NCBI GenBank assembly: GCA_006503535.1
Contig: QYRS01000007.1
Location: 1,674,001 to 1,738,000 of the forward strand
Source of the DNA: Arthrinium phaeospermum
Taxonomy: Eukaryota; Ascomycota; Sordariomycetes; Amphisphaeriales; Apiosporaceae
Length of the DNA: 64,000 nucleotides
Reading direction: 5' to 3'
Shown: positions 1 through 10,491 of the stretch, one piece after another
How the letters are laid out: every line of letters begins with the position of its first letter
Position numbering within the stretch: position 1 is the first letter of the stretch
The notes under the pieces: model-generated
What the model was told of the DNA's origin: nothing
Databases searched by the model: none
What the model saw: the letters and a program-made list of their open reading frames with translations, nothing else
Made by a program: the position numbers and the translations under genes

Positions 1-1497
1 GAGTGGCGTCACGAAGGCAGCGAAAGCGCATCTTGAACTGGTCTTGACGGTGCTGCCGAAAATCCCTTCCGTCATCAGGTCGTGTTGCTGCATGTCCTCC
101 GGATGTCAGAGCCATCTCGTTACCTGGATCTGAGAGAAAACGTCATAGTCTCGTTTTTGCGCAGCATCTTGGATGGGCCAAAACCGCAGCCTGTATCAAA
201 GACGCAGCGCATGACACTCAAAGATCCTGGCATCAAAGGCCGGATATGGGTCAGCAAGGTGTCGTCACAGGTGCCACCGGAGAAGAGCATCAGAGATGTT
301 CTCTTAGCAGCCATCGACTCGTCCAAGGGTCAGTTCGTCGCTAGCGGCGGGATATGCAGAGTTTCCGGATATTGTCCCGGTCGAGGCGGAATGGACGGGC
401 TACCGCGCGGCCGCGACTCCCAAGTCTATGCTGCCAACAATATCGGAGGAGAAGAAATACGCCGAAATGATGAAGGAGTGCAGCAGCGATGTCACGATAC
501 TGTACTTCCATGGTGGCGCCTACTATCTCATGGATCCAGCATCCCCCCCAACGACAAAGAGGCTAGCAAAGCTGACCGGTGGAAGAGTATACTCTGTCCG
601 ATACCGACTCGCGCCTCAAGACCCATTCCCTTCGGCACTATTGGATGCTCTAGTCTCCTATATGACTCTCCTCTATCCGCCTCCTGGAGCCGTCCACGCG
701 GCTGTCGATCCCTCGAATATTGTATTCAGCGGCGATAGGTAAGATAGCTGATACATGCTTTCAGATTAACTGCTAACGTTCCCAGTGCTGGAGGAAATCT
801 GAGCCTGGCTCTTCTTCAGACAATCCTTGAAATTCGGCGCGTGGGCCTCAAGATTACCTGGTTTGGACAGGAAAGAGAGGTTCCTCTCCCGGCCGGAGTA
901 GCCGCCAACTCACCATGGCTGGATATTGTGCAAAGCATGCCATCATGGACGTCAAATCAGAAGTGGGACTATCTGCCCCCGCCACGAGATATCGCAGATT
1001 TGCAGCAGCCCAAAGACGCGATTTGGCCTGCTCAGCCGCCACGGAAGCACCTTTACATCGACGACGATTTCCTCCTCCACCCACTCGCTTGCCTGCACTT
1101 GAATCCATCCTGGGAGGGGGCGCCGCCCATCTACGTGTGCTGTGGCTGGGAATGCCTAGCCGACGAGGATAAGTGGCTCGTGGGGAAGCTGGTCAAGGAC
1201 GGCGTCGCGGTCGTCTTTGAAGAATACGAGGCGATGCCGCACGTCTTCGCCGCCATTCTAGAAAAAGCGCCGCAGTCGGCGCGGTGTTTCGACGGATGGG
1301 CCAAGTTCATCAGCCAGGCCTGCGAAAGCCCCCGGGAGATCCAGTCGAGCTTCACCACGATCAAGGCCAAGACCCTGAAGGAGGTCGATATCAACGTCAA
1401 GAACTTGAGCCCCTTCACCGAGGAGGATCTCCGGAAATTTGCCTTCGACAGGGTCGGGCGGAAATCTTCGTTCCCAAACACGCCTGCGAAGCTGTAG
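1..1497 (+). CDS. alpha/beta-hydrolase (hormone-sensitive-lipase-like esterase), 5' truncated
   Basis: Serine esterase or lipase-like hydrolase of the HSL/alpha-beta-hydrolase-3 family; substrate unknown. The oxyanion motif YFHGGAYY is encoded at about 506-530. The nucleophile elbow GDSAGG is rebuilt exactly across an intron at 739-785 (donor GTAAGA, acceptor CCCAG). After it come an Asp in CLADEDKW (about 1150-1175) and a His in AMPHVFA (about 1230-1250), completing a plausible Ser-Asp-His triad. Stop at 1495-1497. The gene runs off the left edge: residues like HLELVLTVLPKIPS are already readable from base 2. Two one-base frame changes break it, near 75-80 and near 325-335, so it is either damaged or misassembled. 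Family is clear; natural substrate is not. Confidence 0.8.
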
Positions 1498-2249
1498 AGG
1501 CGTCTAGTTGGCACGTCGGCGATGAGGAGAGAGAAGAAAAAAGCCATGGTGTTATCTTCGTAGACCAAACTGGATGAGTTAGGGATACACGGTGCACATG
1601 AAGTCGCACATAGATAACCCAGTTCATACATCCTGGGGTATAAGATGTGTGTGCATGGATGAGATAAAACGCAAGGATAGTACAGATTGATACCCCACGC
1701 TGAGCACATACGGAGAGACTACTCCGTACTGTACCTAGTTTTAGAGTTATTTATTATACTAACTATAACGAGGAGATCAATTGTTGATAGATCACTTTTT
1801 ATTTTTCGTCATCGCCGTGGTTGGCATTGCATCATGGACCAAAAAGTGACCAGTCCGTTACCCCCAAAAGTCCCCAAAGTCCCCTAACCCAGCGGCTTGC
1901 AGGCCTGCCAGATCCCCGGTCCGTTAGCGCCGAGTCTGAGCGTCTGCTGCAGCAACTTACTATCTCGGAAATTTATTCGCAGTGGAATCTTCGGGCCTCA
2001 CTGCAGCTTCCATCTTTCCATACAATCTCAGGCCCATTTCCTCCAAGCGCAATTGCCGTTAGGTCAATTGACCTCTTTGATTTTAGACGCACCCTCAGTC
2101 TCTTTGGGTTCCCTCCTCCAAACGTGTCCGGGTCCGATGCGGCACCAAAGAGAGCACACAGCAGCGCAGGAAACTCGGGAATTAACGGGTCCATAAACAT
2201 TAATAATTACACAAGCACCAAGTAATACAACAAAGTTTTCGAAAAGAAG
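1498..2249. other. intergenic region, esterase to DHCR24-like gene
   Basis: No gene seen. It holds the 3' end of the esterase and the presumed promoter and leader of the oxidoreductase starting at 2250. A small inverted repeat at 1709-1729 (TACGGAG, then CTCCGTA) contains one copy of the 9-mer TACTCCGTA that recurs in other intergenic stretches here. The open frames in 1821-2225 have no recognisable protein character. Confidence 0.5.
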
Positions 2250-3910
2250 ATGGAGCGACACAGGAAATCCGTCAGCCTCATCTCGTCCGCCATCAGATCC
2301 TTCTTCGAGCGGTCTGAGCCGTACCGGATATTCCATGGATCCACCAACTCGACGCGGCCGGCGCACCTGAAAAAGGCCGCGCGGCTTGTCGACATCTCGT
2401 CGCTGCGCAACGTCCTCTCAGCGTCGACAAGGCCAAGCGCACCGCCCTCGTGGAGCCCAACGTGCCCATGGACCGCCTCGTCGAGGCCACCCTGCCGCAC
2501 GGCCTCGTGCCGCCCGTCGTCATGGAATTCCCGGCATCACGGCCGGCGGCGGCTTCGCGGGCACGGCCGGCGAGAGCAGCAGCTTCCGCTGGGGCTACTT
2601 CGACGAGACCGTCAAGGGCGTCGAGATGGTACTCCCCGACGGCCAGGTCGTCAACGCGGCCAACCCGGGACATCCCGACGCGTCAGAGCTGGCTGCCGGC
2701 AACCCCAAGGGCCAGTATGCCGACCTCTTCAAGGGCGCCGCGGGCTCGGTGGGCACGCTGGGCGTGACGACGCTCCTGGAGCTGCAGCTGGTCGAGGCCA
2801 AGCGCTACGTCCGCACGACGTACCGCCGCACGACGAGCGTCGCCGAGGCCATCCGCGTCGTCAAGGAGGAGACGGCGAAGCCCGAGAACGACTACGTGGA
2901 CGGCATCCTCTTCTCCAAGACGCACGGCGTGGTCGTGAGCGGCACGCTGACGGACGAGCCGCCGCCGCCGGGCCAGCCCCAGACCTTCAGCGCGGCGTGG
3001 GACCCGTGGTTCTACCTGCACGTGCGGGACGTGACGGCGGCGCTGCCCTCCTCGTCGCCCTCGGCGTCGACCAGCTCCGCCACGGCCCTGACGACGGGCC
3101 GCGTCACCGAGCACATCCCGCTCGCCGAGTACCTGTTCCGGTACGACCGCGGCGGCTTCTGGGTCGGCGCCGCCTTCGACTACTTCCGCCCCGTGCCCTT
3201 CACCCGCTTCTTCCGCTGGTTCCTCGACGACTTCCTGCACACCCGCATGCTCTACCGCGCCCTGCACGCCAGCGGCGAGAGCGCCAAGTTCTTCGTCCAG
3301 GACCTCGCGCTGCCCTACGACACGGCCGAGGCCTTTGTCGATTACGTGGATGACTCCCTCGGCATCTGGCCCCTGTGGCTCTGCCCCCTCAAGACCCCCG
3401 CGGGTCCCACATTCCACCCTCACCTCCGCAGCGACGGCAAGCAGCAGCAGCAGCAGCCCAGCACAACAACAACCCACGGCGAAATGCTCAACATCGGCGT
3501 CTGGGGCTGGGGCCCCTCCGACCGCACCGCCTTCGTCGCCGCGAACCGCGGCCTCGAGGCCAAGCTCGAATCCCTCGGCGGCATGAAGTGGCTGTACGCG
3601 CACACCTACTACTCCCGGACCGAGTTCTGGGAGGGCGCCTACGCGCCGGCCAAGACGTGGTACGAGGCCCTCCGCGCCAAGTACCGGCGACGGCCGCCAA
3701 CCTGCCGACGTCTACGACAAGGTCCGCGTCAAGGACGCCCCCGAGGAGGGCGGCTGGAAGGGCGCCGTCAAGAAAACGTGGCCCCTCGGCGGGCTCGTCG
3801 GCATCGCCCGCAGCATCCAGAGCGGCGACTACTGGCTCCACCGCAAGGCGACGTGGAAGTGGAACGTGGGCGGCGCCGAGAAGGGGGAGCAGAAGCAGAA
3901 GACCTCGTAA
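2250..3910 (+). CDS. DHCR24-like FAD-linked oxidoreductase (delta(24)-sterol reductase family)
   Basis: FAD-dependent oxidoreductase with a PCMH-type FAD domain, resembling the DHCR24/DIMINUTO family, which reduces the sterol side-chain C24 double bond in animals and plants. The N-terminus contains PYRIFHGSTNSTRP and the FAD region contains LVEPNVPMDRLVEATL and GITAGGGFAGTAGESSSF (about 2430-2590). The C-terminal half includes MLNIGVWGWG and YDKVRVKD; stop at 3908-3910, about 550 aa. There is no obvious intron. Three one-base frame changes occur near 2420, 2532 (GG shortened to G in EFPG) and 3685. A low-complexity Gln/Thr linker lies at about 3440-3480. It converges with HMG-CoA synthase. 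Ergosterol synthesis normally methylates C24, so a literal DHCR24 role is uncertain; an accessory sterol or lipid substrate is equally possible. Confidence 0.85.
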
Positions 3911-4489
3911 ACAACGACAAAGAACAAGATATCATAGATGTATAAACTTTACAACCAAATGCAAAGCGAGGTTTGGTTGGGATGACTGGTGGCAAAAGCG
4001 GCTACACCGTATAGAATGTACATATATTACATATACCAACCACTGCAGGGGCGTCGGAGTTTATAACAGACGCCACCGAACCATATTGAAGCAAGCGGCG
4101 CAACTCGCGAAAGTCATATACGTTTGATTTTAATTTGGCACAGGCAGGTGATCGGTCGTTGGTAGTGTGTAAGTCTATTTATCTGGCTCGAAGCAATGCT
4201 TGCAAGAATAGTTGCCTTATAAAAGCCCCTTGGTATATACAAGCCTCTAGGTTGGCCGGGATATTGTAGTCTCGGCATTATTAAAATTTCGACGTTTCTT
4301 TTGACGTCTACTTTCGTTGCATCGTTTCCTCCACTCGTGACTAGTGGTATTCGCTCGTGGGAGCACCATTATGCTATGATCCGATGGGATTCATTGTCCT
4401 TCTAAGACAACGAAATATCGCATAGCCGTGTTCGCCACCTCGGTAGCTGTGTCGAATCAATATCGATGTTTTATGTCATTGTCAATAGT
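3911..4489. other. convergent 3' intergenic region
   Basis: Gene-free stretch between the 3' ends of the DHCR24-like gene and HMG-CoA synthase. It is AT-richer than the flanking exons and presumably carries both 3' UTRs and poly(A) regions. No ORF, repeat or RNA gene was recognised. Confidence 0.5.
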
Positions 4490-6313
4490 CTATTGCTTGA
4501 CAGCGTAGGACCGCTTGAACATGTCATCGACCTTCTCGAGGTAGTAAGTTCCGGAACAATGGTGGAGATATCACCCTTGGGGGTGAAGTCCTTCTGGAGG
4601 TGGGCCTGGTGGCGCAGGTCGCAGAACTGTAGATCCTGTTAGCATAATCTTGTCAAAATACCAACGGAGAAACCATTCATCAACTTACAGATTCGTACTC
4701 GGTGGGGCTAAGGGCCCGGCGCGAAGCCAGCTTGTTGGGGATGTCCAAGACCTTGGACATCTGCTCGGTGCTGCCGTTGACACGGAACGAGGTGAAACTC
4801 GAAGGCTAAGGGCCCGGCGCGAAGCCAGCTTGTTGGGGATGTCCAAGACCTTGGACATCTGCTCGGTGCTGCCGTTGACACGGAACGAGGTGAAACTCGA
4901 AGCCAGGCCGGAACCGTAGCTGAAAAGACCGATGCGCTTGCCCTGAAGGGTAGCACTGTCGACATTGCCGATCAAGCTGGCCAGACTGCTCCACACTGGC
5001 GCAGTACATGTTTCCGCACATGGTGGCGATGTTGATAGCGGGCTGGACGCGCTCAGCGAAGCGCTTCTTGGTCAGACCCATGAAAGTCTTCTCAACGACC
5101 TTGTCCGTGAGAGACTTTTCGTAGGGCATGTCGCGCAGCTCACCGGGGACCTCGGCGAAAGCCGGGCTGTCGGGGTTGGCGAGGTAGTCGTGGTACAAGA
5201 GACGGGCGTAAGACTTCTGGACCTGCTTGCAAGTAGGAGAGTGGAAAGCCAGGTAGTCAAAGCGGTCCAGGGCAGTCTTGGTAGAGTCGGTGGCAGCGTG
5301 GCCATTGCCGTTGGTGCCCTGGAGCTTAGTCTCGCGCTCGCCGTAGGCCTTGTAGGCAGCATCCAGAGCCTGGAAGTAGCAGTTGACCGAGTAGTGGCCA
5401 TCGACGTAGGGTACTCGCTGGTCAGGTCAGGCTTGTAGAAATCGTACACGTGGGACATGTAGGATCCGCGCAGACCGGGCTCAGCGACGACCGGGGCGTC
5501 GGGGCCGACCAGCATGGCAACACAGCCAGCACCCACCGGTCGGGCGCGCATTGCCCTTGGCGTAAAGAGCGATGTCACCAGCAACGACAATGGCGTCACG
5601 GCCATCCCAGCCCGAAGACTCGATCCAGTTGAGGGCGTTGAAGAAGGCATTGGTACCGCCGTAGCAAGCGTTTACGGTATCGACACCCTCAATGTTGGTG
5701 TTGGTGCCGAAGAGCTGCATCAGAACCGACTTGACCGACTTGGACTTGTCGAGAATAGTCTCGGTACCGACCTCGAGGCGGCCAATGTTGTTGACGTCGA
5801 CATTGTAGTTCTTGATGAGCTTCGAGGTAGCGGTAAGGGCGAGCGAGTAGATGTCGTAACGCAAACATCGTGTCAGCCAGTGAAACCCAACGTGGGGTCC
5901 AGTTGCAGGGGGGGCAAAGTTTGGAACTTACCCTCGGTCGTCGCAGAAGGTCATCTTGGTCTGGCCAAGACCAATTGTGTACTTGCCGGCGCTGGCGCCA
6001 TCGTGCTTCTCGAGCTCAGTCTGTTCGACGTACTGTGGGGGTAGAAGGTTTGTGTCAATTTAGGGGTCCATGCGATTTCGGAAGGTGAGGGGGGGGGCAA
6101 ATTCGTGGTGTTTTCCTTTTTTCCCCCTTCTCCAGGCTGAGCAGCATCAAGCTGTCAAACCCAATTTCCCCAAGGGCTGCTATGCGCAATTGCAATTGGG
6201 AACCTGAAGCAAATACACAGACGAAATCCAAGCATTGGCTCTGCAAAACTTACCTGGCTGGGGAAGTATAATTCAATGGCCTTGATGCCAATGTTCTGAG
6301 GGCGGGCGGCCAT
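4490..6313 (-). CDS. ERG13: hydroxymethylglutaryl-CoA synthase
   Basis: Condenses acetyl-CoA with acetoacetyl-CoA to HMG-CoA, the step before HMG-CoA reductase in the mevalonate pathway. Exon 1 (6254-6313) encodes a start like [20 protein letters not shown]. Exon 2 (5932-6032) encodes [20 protein letters not shown]. Exon 3 holds the catalytic cysteine in [10 protein letters not shown] and the histidine in FHSPTCKQ. The last exon (4490-4626) ends with [13 protein letters not shown]. Introns at 6033-6253 and 4627-4688 have clean GT-AG ends. The intron between exons 2 and 3 has a good donor at 5931, but no AG is visible before DIYSLALTA near 5862. Frame changes near 4550, 4990, 5408 and 5537, plus a 98-bp tandem duplication at 4706-4901, interrupt the frame. 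The enzyme is expected to be essential, so these are probably sequence errors. Confidence 0.93.
4706..4901. repeat. 98-bp exact tandem duplication inside HMG-CoA synthase
   Basis: The segment 4706-4803 (starting GGCTAAGGGCCC, ending AAACTCGAA) is repeated exactly at 4804-4901. It encodes the stretch around [20 protein letters not shown] near the C-terminus. 98 is not a multiple of three, so a second copy destroys the reading frame; with one copy the protein reads normally. This fits unmerged overlapping contig ends or a very recent duplication. Confidence 0.95.
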
Positions 6314-7333
6314 GACTGCGGCGGATATGAGTGCAGGAAAAACGAGCAAGTATGGGATGTCGAGAAGAATGGGGGCTTTCTAGAAGTCGTTGCTGTTGCC
6401 TTTTAAGAACAGACAGCGTCAGATCTAGAGAATCAGAAGGGAAATGTGTCAGCAAAAAAGGTCGCCGGGGATTGAGAAGGCTTTCACCGCCCATTTCCCG
6501 TGCAGTCTTGCTTGCAGTCGGGCAGAAGTGAGAGTGAGGGTGAGGGTGAGAGTGAGAGTCGGTAAGAGAAGGAATAGGGAAGGACTAAGGAGAGAAGAGG
6601 GAAAGATATGGGTATAAATTCGAACGTCGTAGTAGTCGTTGTAGTGAGAGGGGCACTGGGGAAGAGGCCAGGAGGAGAGCAGATTTGCTATTACCTACTT
6701 AATATTCCGTACGTAGTAGGGTGGTACCTTGAAGACTGCTTGCTTCCTGCTACGACTACTGCTTTCCCTCGAACTCATCTCAAGTCCTTTTTGCGCTACA
6801 GTACCTACCGTTCATCACAACGACACAAGTGACAAGAGACGGACTCGTCCTACCCTCTTGGTTTAGTCCTAGCCGGGCCGTTGAGCAGCTTCGCGCATCG
6901 CTTGCCTAAGTTGCCTTCTGCTTGCCTACGGAGTACTAAAGCCAACATTCGACGAAGCGGCTGGCAGGCTGGGGATCTGTAACGGCGATTTCCAGAGAGG
7001 GAAGAGCCCATTCTTTCTGGACTGTTCTCCTTTCGCAAGCAGCCCGCCGGGTGGTCTCTCCATGGAGAACTGCAGAAAGCGCCTTTGATGAATTATTTAC
7101 CTAGTATCGGTGGCCGAGATGCGGCCGTCCCACAAATCCACTCCCAAACCCCTGGCAGATTTTAGGCTTATCGCGCTATCGCCCAATGATCCCCTGCTTG
7201 GTATCCCAACAAGGACTAGACAGTAGGACAAACAGCTGTAACCCTGGTTCTCTAGCCCGTGCCTTGGAGCCCATCAAAATCACAATCTCTCTCCACGCAC
7301 CGCGCTTGCCACGGAGACAAAGGTGACAGGTAG
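6314..7333. other. HMG-CoA synthase promoter/leader region
   Basis: No gene recognised. Seen from the HMGS strand it begins with a long pyrimidine-rich tract, typical of strongly expressed fungal promoters, including a CTCTCA/CCCTCA array at 6527-6559. One TACGGAGTA copy lies at 6927-6935. It ends at the 3' side of the small gene at 7334. Confidence 0.5.
6527..6559. repeat. GTGAGA/GTGAGG short tandem repeat
   Basis: About five imperfect hexamer units (GTGAGA, GTGAGG) on the + strand, a CT-rich array on the strand of HMG-CoA synthase, about 215-245 bp upstream of its start codon. Probably part of a pyrimidine-rich core promoter; function inferred. Confidence 0.6.
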
Positions 7334-7859
7334 CTAAATCGATTCAGGAGAAACTTGTTGGGCTCTCACGCCACCACCTGTATGGAACACGTACGGAACA
7401 ATCAAGCATCAAGTGCATGTGTGCGTATGCCAGAACGTACACGCCTTCGGTCGAACCAAAGCCAGCATGATCTGATACCGGAGGATTATGTCAACCTACC
7501 TTGTATGTAGTCAGCAGCAGTCATACGGCCAGTAATACGGCGTGCATTCGCTTCCAGCAACAGCCAGGCATGGTTGCCAAGATCACCGAAACCAAAACGA
7601 TGAGGGTCTTCTCACCATCCCGTTCCAACCAGGTATCGCATACTCCTATACCCAATTACTCATGTCAAACAGGGCATATGCTATACTTACAAACGCGGTG
7701 GCACCACCTTCGAGAAACCACTTAAGATTTGGTGCCTCCACCTCTCCAGTGTCTCCTTTCACGTTCTTGAGGACAGGTTTGTCCTTGTCGGTGGTTTCCA
7801 ATTCCAACCTACCTACACATGGGCCTGCCCTTGGTAGTAACAGCATTGAGAATATACAT
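7334..7859 (-). CDS. small spliced gene, product not recognised
   Basis: I do not recognise the family. Coding-like exons on the minus strand join well. The first (about 7859-7691) reads MYILNAVTTKGRPMC then LELETTDKDKPVLKNVKGD and NLKWFLEGGATAF. After an intron with donor GTAAGT at 7690 (acceptor probably 7646), the next (to 7500) reads RFGFGDLGNHAWLLLEANAR and ITGRMTAADYIQ. A GTAGGT donor at 7499 and CATACAG acceptor lead to a last exon (7334-7377) reading GGGVRAQQVSPESI and a stop. Codon use in these parts matches neighbouring genes. A 4-bp AGGT repeat near 7810 and a one-base shift near 7605 must be discounted to keep one frame, as in neighbouring genes. The exact start is uncertain; about 130 aa. 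Confidence 0.45.
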
Positions 7860-8466
7860 CTTTCGCCTTGTGTATACCTGTCTGGCATCGAATAAGGTGG
7901 TTGGTTTACATGGCTTGCAATGAGCGAGTAATGTTCCATGAGGGTCCGAGCTCACCTGCAGGAACGCTGTGTGGCAGCTGACATGTTGGCAGGCTGTCTA
8001 CCCGGCTAAGCCACTCACAAACATGTCGACTGCGGCTCAAAGGCCTCGTGTTACGGTAACAAAAACAGAACAAAAAAGGCGTCCAGTATTTGTTTCAGGT
8101 AACAGAGTATTGCTGGTTGTTCCGACCTCGAATTGCAAACCGGCAACACAAAACACCAATGCCGTTACACCACAGCGGGAAGCCTCGGACCGGGCATCCC
8201 GACATCTAGGTCTCCGCCAACATACCCGTCAATAACGGGCCGCTCGAGCGGCTGCTTAACATCAATGATAGCGAACAGGCGCACTGATACGTTTCGGTAG
8301 GCTCGATGCAGTCAGCAGCTAGTAGATATACGTGCGTACATATCGCCCCGTTCATGCGGTGACACCCGACTCGGGTCCGTAATCCGTAATCCGTAAGCTG
8401 ACAGGCAGGCAGCAGAAGTCGGGTCCGCAGGCTGATTGGCAACGATGCGGATACTACCGAAAGCGA
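7860..8466. other. intergenic region upstream of the small gene
   Basis: No gene seen. It contains the presumed 5' side of the small minus-strand gene and the 3' side of dihydroorotase. An alternative first exon for the small gene (ATG near 7984 with a GTGAGC donor) is possible but unsupported. Confidence 0.4.
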
Positions 8467-9832
8467 TCATTGCCATTCCACACTCCACGTGGTCTCGCCC
8501 TTTCTGAAGGGAACTACCTCAACCCCGGCGTCCTTGATAGACTCGGGGATGGTAGCGTTGCCCTTCTTGACGAGAATATTCTTGGTAGCCTTCTCGACCC
8601 CGTAGAACTCCCGGCCCCATTCGCTCAGGAAGCCCCTGAGAAGCTCCTCTGTGACCTGCTCGTCCTTGACATCTCCCCGTTCAATGGCCTCTTCAAGCGA
8701 GCTGAGCACATACTGGCATGCGTATGGCTGTGTGAAGACGCCTGCGGCGGCGTTTCCTTTGCCCTTCTTGGCACTGATATCATGGGCTGCTCCTGACTTA
8801 GTATGGTATCGTTAATGCTGGATCACTGTGGGTAACAACTTACGGGCAGAGTCGGTTCCTAGGAAGAACTTGCCATTGCTGTTCACGAGCGCATCGAGCA
8901 GCTTCTTCCTGTCTTCCGGGGTCTGTGGTTGTATTAGTAGGTATGCCCGTGTTAACCAGTTGCTGTGAGGCTCACCTTGGCCACCGGCTTGCAGAAGCAG
9001 TAGACATTTCCAGCCCAGTCATCAACCAAAAGGGAGAGATGGTGGGCCGTGATGGTAGCAACTACCGTCTCGCCGCAGCTTCTAACAGCGTCAACGGCAT
9101 CGGCTGTTGTTGTGCTCCAATACGATTTTCCTAACGACGTTAGGGTTGCAACCGAGTCATGAGCCAGAGAAAGTCATGCTATTATGCTTACAGTTTGGGA
9201 AAGCGTCGATGAAGGTCCTTGAGGGTGGGGAGAAATTTGCTCTCAGCGTTCAGGATTGTCACGTCCTTCTTGTCACTGGGAACCTCGCCGTGAAGATTGA
9301 GCACCATGCCAACTTCTTGCATGGCCTCGAAAACCGGGTAGAAGGGCTCATAGCTGACGACACCCGAAGAGCTGTTCGTGGTAACACCTGCAGGGTAGGA
9401 CTGGTGATTTTATATAAGCATTGAGTTTATCAGAGCAATTGAGTAGGCAAGTACCTTGATGCCCGCGATGCCGGCCTTCTTTGCTTCGCGAACAACATCA
9501 GGGGTGATCGTCTCGTGCAAGTAAAGAGTCATCAGGTAGTTGATGCTTGAATCCACATCTTGCAGGCGCTTCTTGTACTCCAATGCGGCGGCGACAGTGG
9601 TGACAGGCGGTACCTAGAACAGTACCTGGTATTAGGATGTCTCCAGTGAATGGTGGTTCAAGGCACCTGGTCTTGCGAAATATGTGGTCGTATAACTTAC
9701 GAGATTAGGCATGACATAGACAGTGTCAACCCCGCCATTACGGATCGTGGGGACAACGGCTTTCAGCATGTCACCGTCCCGCAAGTGGACGTGCATGTCC
9801 GCCGCAGCCGGCAAGGTGTACGAGTCCTTCAT
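8467..9832 (-). CDS. URA4: dihydroorotase (homodimeric, PyrC-type)
   Basis: Cyclises N-carbamoyl-aspartate to dihydroorotate, third step of de novo pyrimidine synthesis. Six exons: 9701-9832, 9455-9613, 9192-9400, 8976-9130, 8844-8922 and 8467-8786, with consensus splice ends and consistent phases. Exon 1 carries the metal-binding HVHLRDG motif (DMHVHLRDGDML). Later exons show LNLHGEVP, the ITAHHLSLL metal-ligand region and LGTDSAPHD with the catalytic Asp. The C-terminus reads KGETTWSVEWQ. A one- or two-base frame change near 9110 (expected HTTTADAV) is the only break. The upstream in-frame stretch beyond 9832 starts with a non-ATG codon, so the ATG at 9832 is preferred. Divergent from RAD4. 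Confidence 0.93.
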
Positions 9833-10491
9833 GTTTGGTATGTGTGTTTGTATATTATGAGTAGGTATACTGAGACAGGGAAAGGAAAGAATACAGAAAT
9901 AGACCTGAACCAGCGGCAATTACCTAAAGTATACTCTGCGCTACCCTATCACAATTTTGGTTCCAATTCAAGCTGCAGCCATGGAGTTCCCCGCCAAAAC
10001 TTTTCCACCTCGAAAGAACGTGCCAACGTGCCCAACCTATTAATTGATCCAAGCCCGTAACTTGACCTAAAGCAGGGCTACCAAGCTCCAGCTACATTCC
10101 GATCAACTGGTGGGCTTGATCTCCAACGCCGCAGTTCTTCCTGGTTTGGAGTGCAAGTCATGTTATTTTGAACATGCAGTAAGAATGACTGATACAGCGG
10201 CGATAAGTTGATCTATAGTCACGTGACTTCGTGCTGGAAGTCGTGCGGATCTGGACCCCTCGGCGCGCCGTTTTCGTCACAGTCATGATCATGCCTGAGT
10301 TTCTTACCAAATGAAATGCATTCTAACTTTGCACTTCGCGACCCCTTTTCTCTCACAGCCAGCAGGGCATACACACATTGGGCTTTGCTTATGATTGATC
10401 TTTCACTTCGCTGTTAAACAAAAAAAATAATATAATGAGCGCGCCCACCCACCGTTCTTGACTTTTGCGCAATTGATGACATCATCGAGCT
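9833..10491. promoter_or_regulatory. divergent promoter between URA4 and RAD4
   Basis: A 659-bp region separating the start codons of two divergent genes, so it must contain both promoters. It has a perfect 12-bp palindrome with a CACGTG core at 10217-10228 and no ORF of interest. The end nearest RAD4 is AT-rich (around 10420-10435). Confidence 0.6.
10217..10228. promoter_or_regulatory. palindromic E-box AGTCACGTGACT
   Basis: The 12 bases are identical on both strands and centre on CACGTG. TCACGTGA is the known core bound by Cbf1-type bHLH factors in fungi. It lies 264 bp upstream of the RAD4 start and 385 bp upstream of the URA4 start. Binding is inferred from the motif only. Confidence 0.5.

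Noticed and set aside
2683..3603. 306-codon open frame on the - strand
   Set aside because: Antisense shadow of the DHCR24-like gene; composition is biased and no motif is present.
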